This document shows, in pieces, positions 51,417 through 62,875 of a stretch of DNA of 64,000 bases; position 1 is the first letter of the stretch; every line of letters begins with the position of its first letter. The position numbers were made by a program, and so were the translations under genes. This stretch comes from Mixta theicola (GTDB taxonomy: Bacteria; Pseudomonadota; Gammaproteobacteria; Enterobacterales; Enterobacteriaceae), in contig NZ_NWUO01000012.1 in NCBI RefSeq assembly GCF_002895925.1, positions 1-64,000 of the forward strand. The letters run 5' to 3'. Under the pieces are notes generated by a model. That model worked only from the letters and a program-made list of their open reading frames with translations. It had not been told where the DNA came from and did no database searches.

Positions 51417-51424
51417 TTATTTCA

Positions 51425-51448
51425 GGCGACCAGAGAGTCGCCTTTTTT
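51425..51448 (+). terminator. pyrE attenuator
   Basis: GGCGAC / GTCGCC with a six-base loop and T6, placed nine bases after the rph stop. In E. coli, low UTP lets ribosomes on rph mRNA follow polymerase closely and prevents this terminator from forming, raising pyrE expression. The geometry here is the same. Confidence 0.88.
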
Positions 51449-51475
51449 ATCGTTAAATTTTGAGGAGAGTTAAAG

Positions 51476-52117
51476 ATGAAAGCCTGGCAGCGTGAGTTTA
51501 TTGAGTTTGCTTTAAACAAACAGGTATTAAAATTTGGCGAATTTACCCTGAAGTCGGGGCGTAAAAGCCCTTACTTCTTTAATGCCGGCCTGTTTAATAC
51601 CGGACGCGATTTGGCGCTGCTGGGCCGTTTTTACGCGCAGGCGCTGGTTGATTCCGGCGTCGATTTCGATCTGCTGTTTGGCCCGGCTTACAAAGGGATC
51701 CCCATCGCCACGACCACCGCCGTTGCGCTCGCTGACCATCATCAGCGCGACGTTCCCTACTGTTTTAACCGTAAGGAAGCGAAAGATCACGGCGAGGGCG
51801 GCACGTTAGTCGGCAGCCCGCTGCAGGGGCGCGTTATGCTGGTAGACGATGTGATTACCGCTGGCACCGCCATTCGTGAGTCGATGGAGATTATTGCGGC
51901 TAACGGCGCAAGCCTGGCCGGCGTGCTGATTTCACTCGATCGTCAGGAGCGTGGACGCGGCGAAATATCTGCGATTCAGGAAGTGGAGCGCGATTATCAG
52001 TGCCACGTTACCGCGATTATCACGCTAAGCGATTTGATCGAATACCTTGAGGAAAAGCCTGAGATGGCCGATCACCTGGCTGCGGTGCGTAACTATCGTC
52101 AAAGCTACGGTATTTAA
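51476..52117 (+). CDS. pyrE: Orotate phosphoribosyltransferase
   Basis: 213-aa pyrimidine biosynthesis enzyme that joins orotate and PRPP to give OMP. The PRPP loop [16 protein letters not shown] and the flexible-loop region [11 protein letters not shown] are present. GAGGAGAG precedes the ATG. Length equals the E. coli enzyme. Confidence 0.98.
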   Translation: MKAWQREFIEFALNKQVLKFGEFTLKSGRKSPYFFNAGLFNTGRDLALLGRFYAQALVDSGVDFDLLFGPAYKGIPIATTTAVALADHHQRDVPYCFNRKEAKDHGEGGTLVGSPLQGRVMLVDDVITAGTAIRESMEIIAANGASLAGVLISLDRQERGRGEISAIQEVERDYQCHVTAIITLSDLIEYLEEKPEMADHLAAVRNYRQSYGI

Positions 52118-52135
52118 ACTTCCATGATACCGCGT

Positions 52136-52159
52136 CGCCGGGCTTACGCTGACCCGGCG
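52136..52159. terminator. Stem-loop between pyrE and slmA
   Basis: CGCCGGG / CCCGGCG (7-bp GC stem, ten-base loop) in the convergent gap. There is only a weak T stretch, so efficiency is uncertain. Confidence 0.5.
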
Positions 52160-52177
52160 GTCTTCGTGCTCTGTGCG

Positions 52178-52774
52178 CTACACCAGCTGCGCCGCCAGCA
52201 GCGGCCAGCGTACGTCAAACTCCTGCGTAGGCAGATAGCGGAACTCTGAGCGCACAAAGCGCGACAGCATCCCCTCACAGAAAGCCAGCAGCTGGCTGGC
52301 AAGCAGCGTTTCGTCGGTGGCGAAGCCTTCCCCTTCACGCATTCTGCGCTCGCGCATGACCTGCCTCAGCTGGGCTTCGATACGCTCGAAAAGCTGGTTA
52401 ATGCGACCCTGTAGACGATCCTGCTCGAACATTAGCGCATGGCCGGTGAGAATACGCGTCAGGCCAGGATTAAGCTCGCCAAAACCCAGGATCAGCTGCA
52501 CGATCATACGCAGACGCGTCATGGTCTCTTTTTCATCTTTCAGAATAGCGTTGATGCGTGTGATCAGGCTGTCTTCAATAAATTCGATCAGGCTGTCAAA
52601 CATCCGCGTTTTGCTGGGAAAGTGACGGTAAAGCGCGGCTTCAGAAACACCTACCGTGGCGGCCAGCTTAGCGGTAGTAATGCGCTGACTCCCGTCGCTG
52701 GACTCCAGCATCTGCGCCAGAGCCTGCAGGATTTCATCGCGACGATTCCTTTTCGCGCTCTTTTTTTCTGCCAT
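52178..52774 (-). CDS. slmA: Nucleoid occlusion factor SlmA
   Basis: 198-aa TetR-fold DNA-binding protein that blocks FtsZ assembly over the nucleoid when bound to SBS sites. The N-terminal HTH is [28 protein letters not shown] (in part), then the divergent helical domain ending [10 protein letters not shown]. It is transcribed after dut, convergent with pyrE, as in E. coli. Confidence 0.96.
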   Translation of the reverse strand: MAEKKSAKRNRRDEILQALAQMLESSDGSQRITTAKLAATVGVSEAALYRHFPSKTRMFDSLIEFIEDSLITRINAILKDEKETMTRLRMIVQLILGFGELNPGLTRILTGHALMFEQDRLQGRINQLFERIEAQLRQVMRERRMREGEGFATDETLLASQLLAFCEGMLSRFVRSEFRYLPTQEFDVRWPLLAAQLV

Positions 52775-52894
52775 GACGTTATAAACCCCTGAGATTTATC
52801 ATAAACGGGCAAAGGCCCACGCAACATCCGTGAGAAGGCGTCTCACGGTGCTGAAAAATAAACAATTTGGGTTGCGGAGGATGTTGCTGTGCGT

Positions 52895-53353
52895 TTAATT
52901 CCGGCCGGAGTGACCGAAACCGCCTTCACCACGCGCGCTGGCGTCAAAATCTTCAACCAGATTAAATTCTGCCTGCACGACCGGCACGAAAACCAGCTGA
53001 GCAATGCGTTCGCCAGGCTGGATAGTAAAGCTCTCCTGGCCGCGGTTCCATACGGAAACCATCAGCTGACCCTGGTAATCAGAATCAATCAGCCCAACCA
53101 GATTGCCCAGTACGATGCCATGCTTATGACCAAGGCCAGAACGCGGCAGAATAACGGCGGCCAGAGAGGGATCGGCAATATGAATCGCCAGGCCGGTTGG
53201 CAGCAGCGTTGTGGCGCCAGGCGCCAGTTCCTGCGGGGCATCAAGACAGGCGCGCAAATCCAGACCTGCGGAGCCGGAGGTGGCATAGGTTGGCAGAGGA
53301 AATTCTTTGCCTACGCGCGCATCAATAATCTTAACGTCGATTTTTTTCATCAT
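52895..53353 (-). CDS. dut: dUTP diphosphatase
   Basis: 152-aa trimeric enzyme hydrolysing dUTP to dUMP. The five motifs are visible: [51 protein letters not shown] and the C-terminal EGGFGHSG. Start MMKKIDVKI at 53353 gives the E. coli length; it lies inside the 3' end of coaBC, so expression is probably translationally coupled. Confidence 0.97.
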   Translation of the reverse strand: MMKKIDVKIIDARVGKEFPLPTYATSGSAGLDLRACLDAPQELAPGATTLLPTGLAIHIADPSLAAVILPRSGLGHKHGIVLGNLVGLIDSDYQGQLMVSVWNRGQESFTIQPGERIAQLVFVPVVQAEFNLVEDFDASARGEGGFGHSGRN

Positions 53354-54545
53354 AACGGCTGACAATCTCGTCTAATAACTGCTGGCCAAGGAGAGTTTTA
53401 TCTGCGAGAGGCAAAACTTTTTCTCCCTCCTGCCAGAAAAGGTGAAGAGCATTAGTATCGCTGTTGAAACCTTGCCCGGATTTGGATACATCGTTGGCGC
53501 AGATAAGGTCCAGATTTTTCCGCACACGTTTTTGTTGGGCGTATTCTTCCACATTACGGGTTTCAGCAGCAAACCCTACAACATACGGACGCCGTTTGAG
53601 CATAGCGCCGACGCCTGCGACAATATCGGGGTTTTTTACCATTTTCAGCGTGATCTCATCACCCTGTTTTTTGATTTTGTCTGGCGCTATCTCTGCTGCG
53701 CGGTAGTCTGCCACGGCTGCGCTGCCAATGAAAATATCTTGCTGCGTAATATGCAACATTACCGTCTTTTCCATCTCTAGCGCGCTGGTGACGTCAATAC
53801 GCGTTACTCCTGCAGGCGTAGCCAGCGCTACCGGGCCGGCAACCAGCGTTACGTTGGCACCGCGCGCGGCGGCGGCGGCGGCAATGGCGAAGCCCATCTT
53901 GCCGGAACTGTGATTGGTAATATAACGCACCGGGTCAAGCGCTTCGCGCGTCGGGCCGGCGGTAATCATAATGTTGAGGCGTTGCAGATCGTTGACGGAC
54001 ATTGACCAGGCTACGGCGCGATCGACAATCGCCAGCGGGTCGAGCATGCGGCCCGGTCCAATATCGCCGCACGCCTGGCTGCCGCTGTCCGGCCCCCAGA
54101 TCAAAATGCCGCGTCCGGTAAGGCGCAGCAGGTTTTCCTGCGTGGGCAGGGCGCGGTACATTTGCTGGTTCATTGCAGGCACCACGGCAATGGGCGCGGC
54201 GGTCGCCAGACAGAGCGTGGTAACCAGATCGTTAGCCATGCCCGCCGCTACGCGCGCAATGAGATCGGCCGTGGCGGGCGCCAGAATTACCAGATCGGCC
54301 CATTTCCCCAGTTCAATATGACCCATTGCGGCTTCTGCCGCCGGGTCGAGCAGATCATCATAAACCGGATAACCGGAAACCGCCTGAAGCGTCAGCGGAG
54401 TGATAAAGGCTTTGGCGGCCTCGGTCATGACTACGCGTACTTCGGCGCCGCGCTCGCGCAGGCGCCGCACCAGCTCAGGCGTTTTGTAAGCCGCAATGCC
54501 GCCGCTGACGCCCAATACAATATGTTTACCGGTTAATCCCATCAT
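53331..54545 (-). CDS. coaBC: Phosphopantothenoylcysteine decarboxylase/synthetase CoaBC
   Basis: 404-aa bifunctional coenzyme A biosynthesis enzyme (also dfp). The N-terminal flavoprotein decarboxylase (CoaC) has [38 protein letters not shown] and PAMNQQMY. The C-terminal synthetase (CoaB) has [28 protein letters not shown] and the KKQGDE / VGFAAET segments. It overlaps dut by 23 bases. radC is divergent. Confidence 0.97.
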   Translation of the reverse strand: MMGLTGKHIVLGVSGGIAAYKTPELVRRLRERGAEVRVVMTEAAKAFITPLTLQAVSGYPVYDDLLDPAAEAAMGHIELGKWADLVILAPATADLIARVAAGMANDLVTTLCLATAAPIAVVPAMNQQMYRALPTQENLLRLTGRGILIWGPDSGSQACGDIGPGRMLDPLAIVDRAVAWSMSVNDLQRLNIMITAGPTREALDPVRYITNHSSGKMGFAIAAAAAARGANVTLVAGPVALATPAGVTRIDVTSALEMEKTVMLHITQQDIFIGSAAVADYRAAEIAPDKIKKQGDEITLKMVKNPDIVAGVGAMLKRRPYVVGFAAETRNVEEYAQQKRVRKNLDLICANDVSKSGQGFNSDTNALHLFWQEGEKVLPLADKTLLGQQLLDEIVSRYDEKNRR

Positions 54546-54747
54546 ATTCGCTTCTGCCCTTATTGACCTTCTGACGAGCCAGGTCTGTCACAATGGCGCG
54601 ATTTTAACACATTCTTACGGTCACGCCGTTTAGCATCCCGCCACCTTTGCGAGCCGTCTCGAAAAGTTAAATTTAGCCGCTGGTTGTATCGCGCCGACAG
54701 GCGCAAAGTAAAGGCCGGATAGCGAAAACAGCCAGCAGGAGAGGCGC

Positions 54748-55398
54748 GTGTTAAAACCCAGGGAAAAGTTAGCGAAAATGGGCGCGCCAGCGCTAAGCGA
54801 TGCGGAGTTACTGGCCATTTTTTTACGCACAGGAGCGTGCGGCAAGCCGGTCATGGCGCTGGCGCATGAGCTGCTGGAAACGTTTGGCTCGCTCTATCTG
54901 CTAATGAGCGCTGAAAAGAGCGCGTTCAAAGCGATTAAAGGCGTAGGCGATGCCAAACTGGCGCAGCTGCATGCGGTAGCGGAGCTGGGGCGACGTTTTT
55001 TCCATGCGCGGCTGGCGCGTGAAAACGTGCTGGAAAATCCTCAGCTGACGCAGCAGTATCTGCAAAGCGTACTGGCGCATCAGGAGCGCGAAATTTTTAT
55101 GGCTATCTTTCTGGATAATCAGCATCGGGTGCTGCAGGCGCAGCAGATGTTTACCGGCACGATTGCCAGCGTGGAGGTGCATCCGCGTGAAATTGTGCGT
55201 GTGGCGCTAAAGCTTAATGCGGCGGCGCTGATTCTGGCGCACAATCACCCTTCCGGTCGCGCGGAGCCGAGCGCCGCCGATCGGGATATTACCCAGCATA
55301 TTAAGCAGGCCTGTCTGCTGATGAATATTCGCGTGCTCGACCATTTAGTGATTGGCAGGGGAGAATACGTTTCTTTCGCCGAGCGCGGCTGGCTTTAA
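54748..55398 (+). CDS. radC: RadC/JAB-domain protein
   Basis: 216-aa protein with an N-terminal helix-hairpin-helix-like region ([14 protein letters not shown]) and a C-terminal MPN/JAB metalloprotein domain ([14 protein letters not shown], motif HxHPSG-x9-D). Its earlier link to DNA repair is disputed and its activity is unknown. Translation begins at GTG 54748, seven bases after AGGAG. It is a few residues shorter at the N-terminus than E. coli RadC. Confidence 0.92.
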   Translation: MLKPREKLAKMGAPALSDAELLAIFLRTGACGKPVMALAHELLETFGSLYLLMSAEKSAFKAIKGVGDAKLAQLHAVAELGRRFFHARLARENVLENPQLTQQYLQSVLAHQEREIFMAIFLDNQHRVLQAQQMFTGTIASVEVHPREIVRVALKLNAAALILAHNHPSGRAEPSAADRDITQHIKQACLLMNIRVLDHLVIGRGEYVSFAERGWL

Positions 55399-55463
55399 GC
55401 GCAAAAATTGCCTTTTTTCTGTGCTATTTCGGCGATCCATGGGGATCTTTATCTGTTCGGGAC

Positions 55464-55492
55464 TTGAGCGTTGGCAAGACAAGGCGTATACT
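55464..55492 (+). promoter_or_regulatory. rpmB promoter
   Basis: A -35 box TTGAGC (55464-55469) and a good -10 box TATACT (55487-55492) at 17-bp spacing, giving a start near 55499 and a leader of about 140 nt. Confidence 0.65.
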
Positions 55493-55498
55493 ACGCCA

Positions 55499-55874
<376 letters not shown>

Positions 55875-55882
55875 GGAACTGA

Positions 55883-56053
<171 letters not shown>

Positions 56054-56070
56054 TTGCGGCTTCCACGAAA

Positions 56071-56096
56071 AACCCGGCTTCGGCCGGGTTTTTTGT
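56071..56096 (+). terminator. Terminator after rpmG
   Basis: AACCCGGC / GCCGGGTT with a TTCG tetraloop and a T tract, 17 bases after the rpmG stop. Confidence 0.93.
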
Positions 56097-56128
56097 TTTT
56101 ATGAAACCGTAAAACGTGAGGAGCTGTC

Positions 56129-56938
56129 ATGCCTGAATTACCTGAGGTAGAAACCAGCCGTCGCGGCATTGAACCGCACCTGGTAGGAGAAACCATTCTG
56201 TACGCAGTGGTGCGTAATCCGCGTTTACGCTGGCCCGTATCACAGGAGATTCATGCACTGAGCGACCGGCCGGTGCTGAGCGTGCAGCGTCGCGCAAAAT
56301 ACCTGCTGCTGGAGCTGCCTGAAGGTTGGATTATTATTCACCTTGGCATGTCGGGCAGCCTGCGCGTGCTGCCGGAAGCGATCCCGGCGGCGAAGCACGA
56401 TCATGTCGATCTGGTGATGAGCAACGGCAAAGTGCTGCGCTATACCGATCCGCGTCGCTTTGGCGCCTGGCTGTGGAGTAACGATCTGCAGGGGAGCAAT
56501 GTACTGGCGCACCTTGGCCCGGAGCCGTTAAGCGAACAGTTTAATACCGACTACCTGTTTGAAAAGTCGCGCGGGAAACGTACCGCGATTAAACCCTGGC
56601 TGATGGATAATAAGCTGGTGGTGGGCGTGGGCAACATCTACGCCAGCGAGTCGCTGTTTGCGGCCGGGATCTTGCCCGATCGTCCAGCCATGTCGCTGAC
56701 GTATGAAGAAGTCGCGCTGCTGGTAAAGGTGATTAAGGCGGTATTACTGCGTTCAATCGAGCAGGGCGGCACCACGCTGCGTGATTTCCTGCAGAGTGAC
56801 GGCAAGCCGGGCTACTTTGCTCAGGAGCTACAGGTGTATGGCCGCGCCGGTGAACCGTGCCGCGTGTGTGGCACGCTGATTGAAAGCGCTAAGCACGGAC
56901 AGCGCAGCACCTTTTTCTGCCGTAGCTGTCAGAAATAA
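56129..56938 (+). CDS. mutM: Formamidopyrimidine-DNA glycosylase
   Basis: 269-aa bifunctional glycosylase/AP lyase that removes 8-oxoguanine. The catalytic N-terminus is [17 protein letters not shown] (after removal of Met, Pro is the nucleophile and Glu the acid). The helix-two-turn-helix ([12 protein letters not shown]) and C-terminal zinc finger CRVC...FFCRSCQ are complete. Length equals E. coli MutM. It converges with coaD. Confidence 0.98.
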   Translation: MPELPEVETSRRGIEPHLVGETILYAVVRNPRLRWPVSQEIHALSDRPVLSVQRRAKYLLLELPEGWIIIHLGMSGSLRVLPEAIPAAKHDHVDLVMSNGKVLRYTDPRRFGAWLWSNDLQGSNVLAHLGPEPLSEQFNTDYLFEKSRGKRTAIKPWLMDNKLVVGVGNIYASESLFAAGILPDRPAMSLTYEEVALLVKVIKAVLLRSIEQGGTTLRDFLQSDGKPGYFAQELQVYGRAGEPCRVCGTLIESAKHGQRSTFFCRSCQK

Positions 56939-56940
56939 CG

Positions 56941-58208
<1,268 letters not shown>

Positions 58209-59483
58209 TTAATGATTCCGTGGCGGCAGATAGGGTTCAAGCAGCTGGAGCAGACGCTGTAGCGCGCCCTGGTTCTGATGCAAGACCTCAACGGCGTGGC
58301 GGCCATGATAACGTCGATAGTCATCATCAATCAGCAGGTTGCCCACTTCATGCACCAGCGTGGCGGTATCGGTTACCGTAATCAGACCATCAGCCTGCTT
58401 CAGTTTGCCGCAAATATCTTTAAAATTAAAAGTATGCGGGCCCATCAGCACTGGAATGGCATGCGCCGCCGGCTCCAGCGGATTGTGGCCGCCGCGCTCT
58501 ACCAGGCTGCCGCCCACAAAGGCCAGATCGGCAATGCCGTACAGCAGCATCAGCTCGCCCATCGTATCGCCGATAACCACCTGAGTGCTGCTGGAGGGAA
58601 TTTCGCCGCTGCTGCGCAGCGTGTAGCTGAAGCCGCTTTTCTGCGTCATTTCCCGTGCGGTATCGAAGCGTTCAGGATGGCGCGGCACCAGAATCAATAA
58701 CAGATCGGGGAAGTGCGCCAGCAGGCGACGGTGCGCGTCCAGTACGATAGCCTCTTCACCTTCATGGGTGCTGGTGGCGATCCACACCGGACGGCGCGGC
58801 GCCCATTGACGGCGTAGCGTAACCGCGCGCGCCGCCAGTTCGGGCGTAACGGAAATATCAAATTTCAGGCTACCGGTAATCGCCAGCTGAGACCGCTTCA
58901 GGCCCAGCTCGACAAAACGCGCGCCGTCTTCTTCATTTTGCGCCGCAATCAGCGTAATACGCTGCAGCAGCTGGCGCATAAATTTCCCCAGCTTTTTATA
59001 GCCCTTCGCTGAACGGGCCGACAGGCGCGCATTAGCGATAACCAGCGGCACCTGACGCTCATGCAGCGCTTTAATAAAGTTGGGCCACAGTTCGGTCTCC
59101 ATAATGATGACCAGCCTGGGATCGACGGTATTAAGAAAGCGGTGGATCGCATCGGGCAAATCGTAAGGCAGGTAGACGTGATGCACATCTTTACCAAAAG
59201 CGGACTGAGCGCGCTCCGATCCGGTGGGCGTCATGGTGGTAACGGTGATGGGCAGCGTTGGATAACGATGACGCAGCGCCCGCACCAGCGGTACGGCAGC
59301 CAGCGTTTCACCGACCGAGACCGAATGCAGCAGAATGCCGCCGGGGCTCACTTTGCCTTCACAAAAGCCGTAGCGCTCCGCCCAGCGTTTACGATAGGCA
59401 GGCGCTTTGCGACCGCGCAGCCAAAGGCGCAGCCAGATCAGAGGCTGTATGAGGTAAAGCAGGGCGGTGTAAATCGTTGTCAT
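58209..59483 (-). CDS. waaA: 3-deoxy-D-manno-octulosonic acid transferase
   Basis: 424-aa GT30 inner-membrane enzyme (KdtA) that attaches two Kdo residues to lipid IVA. An N-terminal membrane anchor (TALLYLIQPLIWLRLWL) is followed by HSVSVGETLAAVPLVRAL, TTMTPTGSERA and METELWPNF, then the C-terminal GGSLVERGGHNPLEPAA donor-binding motif. It abuts waaE. Length matches E. coli WaaA within one residue. Confidence 0.97.
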   Translation of the reverse strand: MTTIYTALLYLIQPLIWLRLWLRGRKAPAYRKRWAERYGFCEGKVSPGGILLHSVSVGETLAAVPLVRALRHRYPTLPITVTTMTPTGSERAQSAFGKDVHHVYLPYDLPDAIHRFLNTVDPRLVIIMETELWPNFIKALHERQVPLVIANARLSARSAKGYKKLGKFMRQLLQRITLIAAQNEEDGARFVELGLKRSQLAITGSLKFDISVTPELAARAVTLRRQWAPRRPVWIATSTHEGEEAIVLDAHRRLLAHFPDLLLILVPRHPERFDTAREMTQKSGFSYTLRSSGEIPSSSTQVVIGDTMGELMLLYGIADLAFVGGSLVERGGHNPLEPAAHAIPVLMGPHTFNFKDICGKLKQADGLITVTDTATLVHEVGNLLIDDDYRRYHGRHAVEVLHQNQGALQRLLQLLEPYLPPRNH

Positions 59484-59559
59484 ACCGATCTTTACGACAC
59501 TGATGCGTCAAACTTAAGCAAAATATGCGGAATGCGGCATGTTAGCAGATAACTTGCCG

Positions 59560-60708
59560 CTACTCATCTATCTTCGCCGCGCCGGAGAGTAGCTGCAGGT
59601 AAAGAGAATGCAATTCTGTGCCCAGCCGCTGCGGCGTATAAGGTTCTATTCTGGCGCGTGCCGCGTCGCCCATCGCTGGATCCTGCGTTTTTGCAGGAAT
59701 GGCCTGTACGGCTTCATGTAATGCCTTGATATTCAGCGCATCGCAAACAAATCCCTGCTGGCCCTGAATAATAAATTCCGCGCCGCCGCAGCCGGTGCTG
59801 GTGATTACCGGCAGGCCACAGGCCATCGCTTCCAGAATAACGTTCGGGAAAGGATCGTACAGCGTCGGCAGAATTAAGCCGTCAGCAGCATGATAAAACG
59901 GCTGTACATCCTGCTGCACGCCGACAAAACGTAGACGATCCAGGCAGTTTAGCTGATTCGCCAGCTGTTGATAACGTGACTGGTGTTTATCCTGACCGAC
60001 GACGATCAGATAGCGATCGCTATTAGCGATCGCCTGAATAGCCGCCTTCAGGCCTTTACGTTCAAAACCGGAGCCCACATAGATCAGCGCGACGGCCTGC
60101 TGTGGTATCGCCAGCTGCTGTCGGGTAGCGTAACGCGTGGCTTCGGTCGCCGGTTGAAAACGCTGTGAGTCGATGGCGTTATAAATAACGGTAATCCGAT
60201 CTTCGGGCAGGTTAAAACAGCGGATAATATCTTGCTTCACCATCTCGGAATTGCAGATAACCTTCTTCAGCGCGGCGGAGTGGAACATCTCTTCTTCCGC
60301 CCGCAGCACGTAGCGATGATAAGGGCTAAGCGATGCGCTCAGCCGCTGCAGCGGTGAAACAATACGCGCGCGCTGCTCCAGCCAGACGCGATGTACGCCG
60401 TCGCCGGCACGGAAAATATCACAGCCGGCAATGCGTTCATGGCTCTGAACAATATCAAACTTCTCGCGCTGCCAGCAGGCACGCGCCGCCGATGCAAAGC
60501 CTCGCTCTCTGGATATGCGTCCCAGTTTGGGCGGATTACAAATATGCAGATGCCAGTCAGGTTTGGGCGTGCCTTGCCAGCTGCGGGTAATAATATTCAG
60601 ATCGAGCTGCTTGCTATTTAACGCTTCCAGCGCCCGCGCGATAAAGCGTTCGGCACCGCCGTCGGGCCGGTATTTTTGGCGCACGATCGCCAGCCGTATT
60701 TTACGCAT
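59560..60708 (-). CDS. wabG: LPS core glycosyltransferase, WabG-like (GT4)
   Basis: 382-aa retaining GT-B enzyme. The N-terminal MRKIRLAIVRQKYRPDGGAE and IVQSHERIAGCDIFRAGDGVHR are typical of WabG/WaaG proteins, and the C-terminal motif PTLYDPFPNVILEAMACGLPVI holds the donor-binding ExxP-type region. In Klebsiella WabG adds galacturonic acid to heptose II; WaaG of E. coli adds glucose. The sequence resembles WabG more. An ATG at 60744 is in frame, but 60708 follows GGAG and matches the family N-terminus. Confidence 0.82.
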   Translation of the reverse strand: MRKIRLAIVRQKYRPDGGAERFIARALEALNSKQLDLNIITRSWQGTPKPDWHLHICNPPKLGRISRERGFASAARACWQREKFDIVQSHERIAGCDIFRAGDGVHRVWLEQRARIVSPLQRLSASLSPYHRYVLRAEEEMFHSAALKKVICNSEMVKQDIIRCFNLPEDRITVIYNAIDSQRFQPATEATRYATRQQLAIPQQAVALIYVGSGFERKGLKAAIQAIANSDRYLIVVGQDKHQSRYQQLANQLNCLDRLRFVGVQQDVQPFYHAADGLILPTLYDPFPNVILEAMACGLPVITSTGCGGAEFIIQGQQGFVCDALNIKALHEAVQAIPAKTQDPAMGDAARARIEPYTPQRLGTELHSLYLQLLSGAAKIDE

Positions 60709-61777
60709 CCAGATAGCTCCTCGCCGCAGCAACCACATCTTCAACCGGAATGGCGCTTAAATAGCGCTGCTCGGTTTTCGTATCAATCGAGTCCGGCGTT
60801 GGCAGCGAACCGTAATCACCCGCCCAGATAACCCGATTGTTAGCGCCCCACGGTCGCCACTGCTGCAGCTTGGTTGGGCCGAATAAGGCGACGCAGGGCG
60901 TTTGCAGCGCCGCCGCCATATGCATAGGAGCGGAATCGACGCCGATAAACAGCCGGGCGTGATCGATAAGCGCTGCCAGCTGGGTCAGGCTGAGCTGTCC
61001 GGCAATCGTCGTCACCTGTGGATTCTGGCACAGGGAAAGAATATGCGCGATCATCGCCATTTCTTTCCGGTCGGGTGCCGCGGTTAATACAATATGCAGG
61101 CCGGGCTGATTTAACTGGTCAATTAACGCCGCGACCTTCTCATCTTCCCAGCATTTAAACGTCCAGCGCGAGGTCGGCTGGATGACGATGTAAGGGCCGT
61201 TAACGCCTTGCTCATGCAGCTGCCGCTGCGCCGCCAGCCACTCTTCATCAGCATAGTACATAGAGACGGGAACGCCGTCCGTTGCTATATCCAGCGGCGA
61301 TAGCGCCAGCAGGTTTTGTTCTACCGTGTGCAGCTGGCTGAAGTTTTGCGTTGATACCAAATGATTATGGCAATAGTGCCAAAAGCGGTTATTACGCTTG
61401 TTGTAAGCAAAGCCAATGCGAACCGGTGCGCCAGAAAGACGCGTAATTAACGCGCTGCGCCATTGATCGGCCAGATTGATCACCACATCGTAATGGCTGT
61501 CCCGAATCGCGTTTACCAGCTTCAGCTCTTGTTTAGCCTGGTGCCAGACGCCCTGTTTCTTCCAGTTACGATCTATCAAATGCAGCTTACGGATTGCCGG
61601 ATGCGCCTGCAGCATCGGGCGCGTTTCCTGATAAAGCAGCACATCGATCGCGGCGTTGGGATAACGCTGACGCAGCGCATTGATAACCGGGGTGGTCAGA
61701 AGCATATCGCCATGATGACGTAGCTTAATCACCAGAATATTGCGGGGAATAAAAGATGCAGGGATCTGACTTGCCAT
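60701..61777 (-). CDS. waaQ: LPS heptosyltransferase III WaaQ
   Basis: 358-aa GT9 protein that adds the branch heptose to heptose II of the inner core. The family N-terminus ILVIKLRHHGDMLLTTPVIN and the C-terminal HARLFIGVDSAPMHMAAALQTPCVALFGPT donor motif (in part) are clear. It overlaps wabG by eight bases. It is also likely to be the first of several genes read towards waaA from this point. Confidence 0.92.
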   Translation of the reverse strand: MASQIPASFIPRNILVIKLRHHGDMLLTTPVINALRQRYPNAAIDVLLYQETRPMLQAHPAIRKLHLIDRNWKKQGVWHQAKQELKLVNAIRDSHYDVVINLADQWRSALITRLSGAPVRIGFAYNKRNNRFWHYCHNHLVSTQNFSQLHTVEQNLLALSPLDIATDGVPVSMYYADEEWLAAQRQLHEQGVNGPYIVIQPTSRWTFKCWEDEKVAALIDQLNQPGLHIVLTAAPDRKEMAMIAHILSLCQNPQVTTIAGQLSLTQLAALIDHARLFIGVDSAPMHMAAALQTPCVALFGPTKLQQWRPWGANNRVIWAGDYGSLPTPDSIDTKTEQRYLSAIPVEDVVAAARSYLDA

Positions 61778-61825
61778 ACAAAACCTGTCTCAGAATGAAG
61801 TGAGCCGATCTTAGGGCAAAGTCGC

Positions 61826-61860
61826 CGGGGGAGAAAGCGCAGCCTGCAGCATTCTCCCCG
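61826..61860 (-). other. Stem-loop between the waaH-like gene and waaQ
   Basis: CGGGGGAGAA and TTCTCCCCG pair over about nine bases around a loop that itself contains GCAG/CTGC. No T tract follows on the minus strand, so it may be an attenuator or mRNA stability element. Confidence 0.4.
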
Positions 61861-61871
61861 ACGTTGCCCGC

Positions 61872-62873
61872 TTAGTGTTTACGCCAGCGGTAAATGCGGC
61901 TCAGCCAGAGCAGTAGCTGATACCACTGTTTCAGACCACGTGCATTACGCAACATTCTTCGGTGGGTTTGGGTTGAAAATATATCCGCAATAATGGCCTG
62001 ACGCGCATCGGCGTCCGGCTCCCGGCGTACTGAATGACAGACGCTAAGCGCTTCATGGGTTATCTGATAATGAAACTGCGGATAGATTTTTACCTTGCCA
62101 CGATAGCGCTGATTGATCTCTTCCAGCATACGCGCAATCTTCAGATAGTGACGCTGATACTCCACGTTACGCTGCCCGGTACGCTTGCGGTTGCTGATCG
62201 ACCGATCGTGTACATAATAGCGATACAGAGCGGTATCGGTATAACGTACCCGGCGGGCATTGAGCATAAATTCCGTGGTCCAGGGAATATCCTGATGATG
62301 TAGCCCTGGCTCAAATAGCAGCCCATGCGATTTAATCAGCGATAAGCGATAGATCCCCATCCAGACGACATGCAGATAGCGCCGGGTCGCCAGCGCTTTA
62401 TTCAACCAGGCTGCGCCGTCCAGTACGCCGGTTGAGGTTAATCGATCGAGCGGGATTAGCGTTCTGACGCGCTGGCTGCCGGAATAAAAGCATTCTGCGT
62501 TGCACTGGGCGACATCCAGATCGTCCTGTTCGGCCATCTCAACCAGCGTCTGATACATCGTTGGCGACAGGGTGTCATCGGCATCCGGAAAGGTAACATA
62601 TTTACCGCGCGCCACCGCCAGGCCGGCGTTGCGCGCGCGTGAAACCCCGCCGTTTTCCTGGTTAATCACGCTGATATATTCATAACGAGCCGCATAGTCC
62701 GCAGCCCGCTCGGCGCTGCCGTCCGTCGAGCCGTCATTCACAATAATGACTTCGAGGTCGGTAAAGGTTTGCGCCAGCAGTGACGCCATAAAGGTGTCAA
62801 ACATGTCGCCGGCGTTATACATCGGAATAATAACGCTCAGTAAAGGAGAGGCGGTTTTAGATTGTTGAGTCAT
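61872..62873 (-). CDS. waaH: Glycosyltransferase family 2, WaaH/YibD-like
   Basis: 333-aa GT2 enzyme. The fold shows LLSVIIPMYNAGDMFDTFMAS, VIIVNDGSTDGS, GGVSRARNAGLAVARGKYVTF and the DADD metal motif. The block HHQDIPWTTEFMLNARRVRYTD and the C-terminal YQRHYLKIARMLEEIN match E. coli WaaH (YibD), which adds glucuronic acid to heptose III under low phosphate. The ATG at 62873 lies two bases after the previous stop; a GTG at 62897 is possible. No PhoB box was identified. Confidence 0.8.
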   Translation of the reverse strand: MTQQSKTASPLLSVIIPMYNAGDMFDTFMASLLAQTFTDLEVIIVNDGSTDGSAERAADYAARYEYISVINQENGGVSRARNAGLAVARGKYVTFPDADDTLSPTMYQTLVEMAEQDDLDVAQCNAECFYSGSQRVRTLIPLDRLTSTGVLDGAAWLNKALATRRYLHVVWMGIYRLSLIKSHGLLFEPGLHHQDIPWTTEFMLNARRVRYTDTALYRYYVHDRSISNRKRTGQRNVEYQRHYLKIARMLEEINQRYRGKVKIYPQFHYQITHEALSVCHSVRREPDADARQAIIADIFSTQTHRRMLRNARGLKQWYQLLLWLSRIYRWRKH

Positions 62874-62875
62874 GT

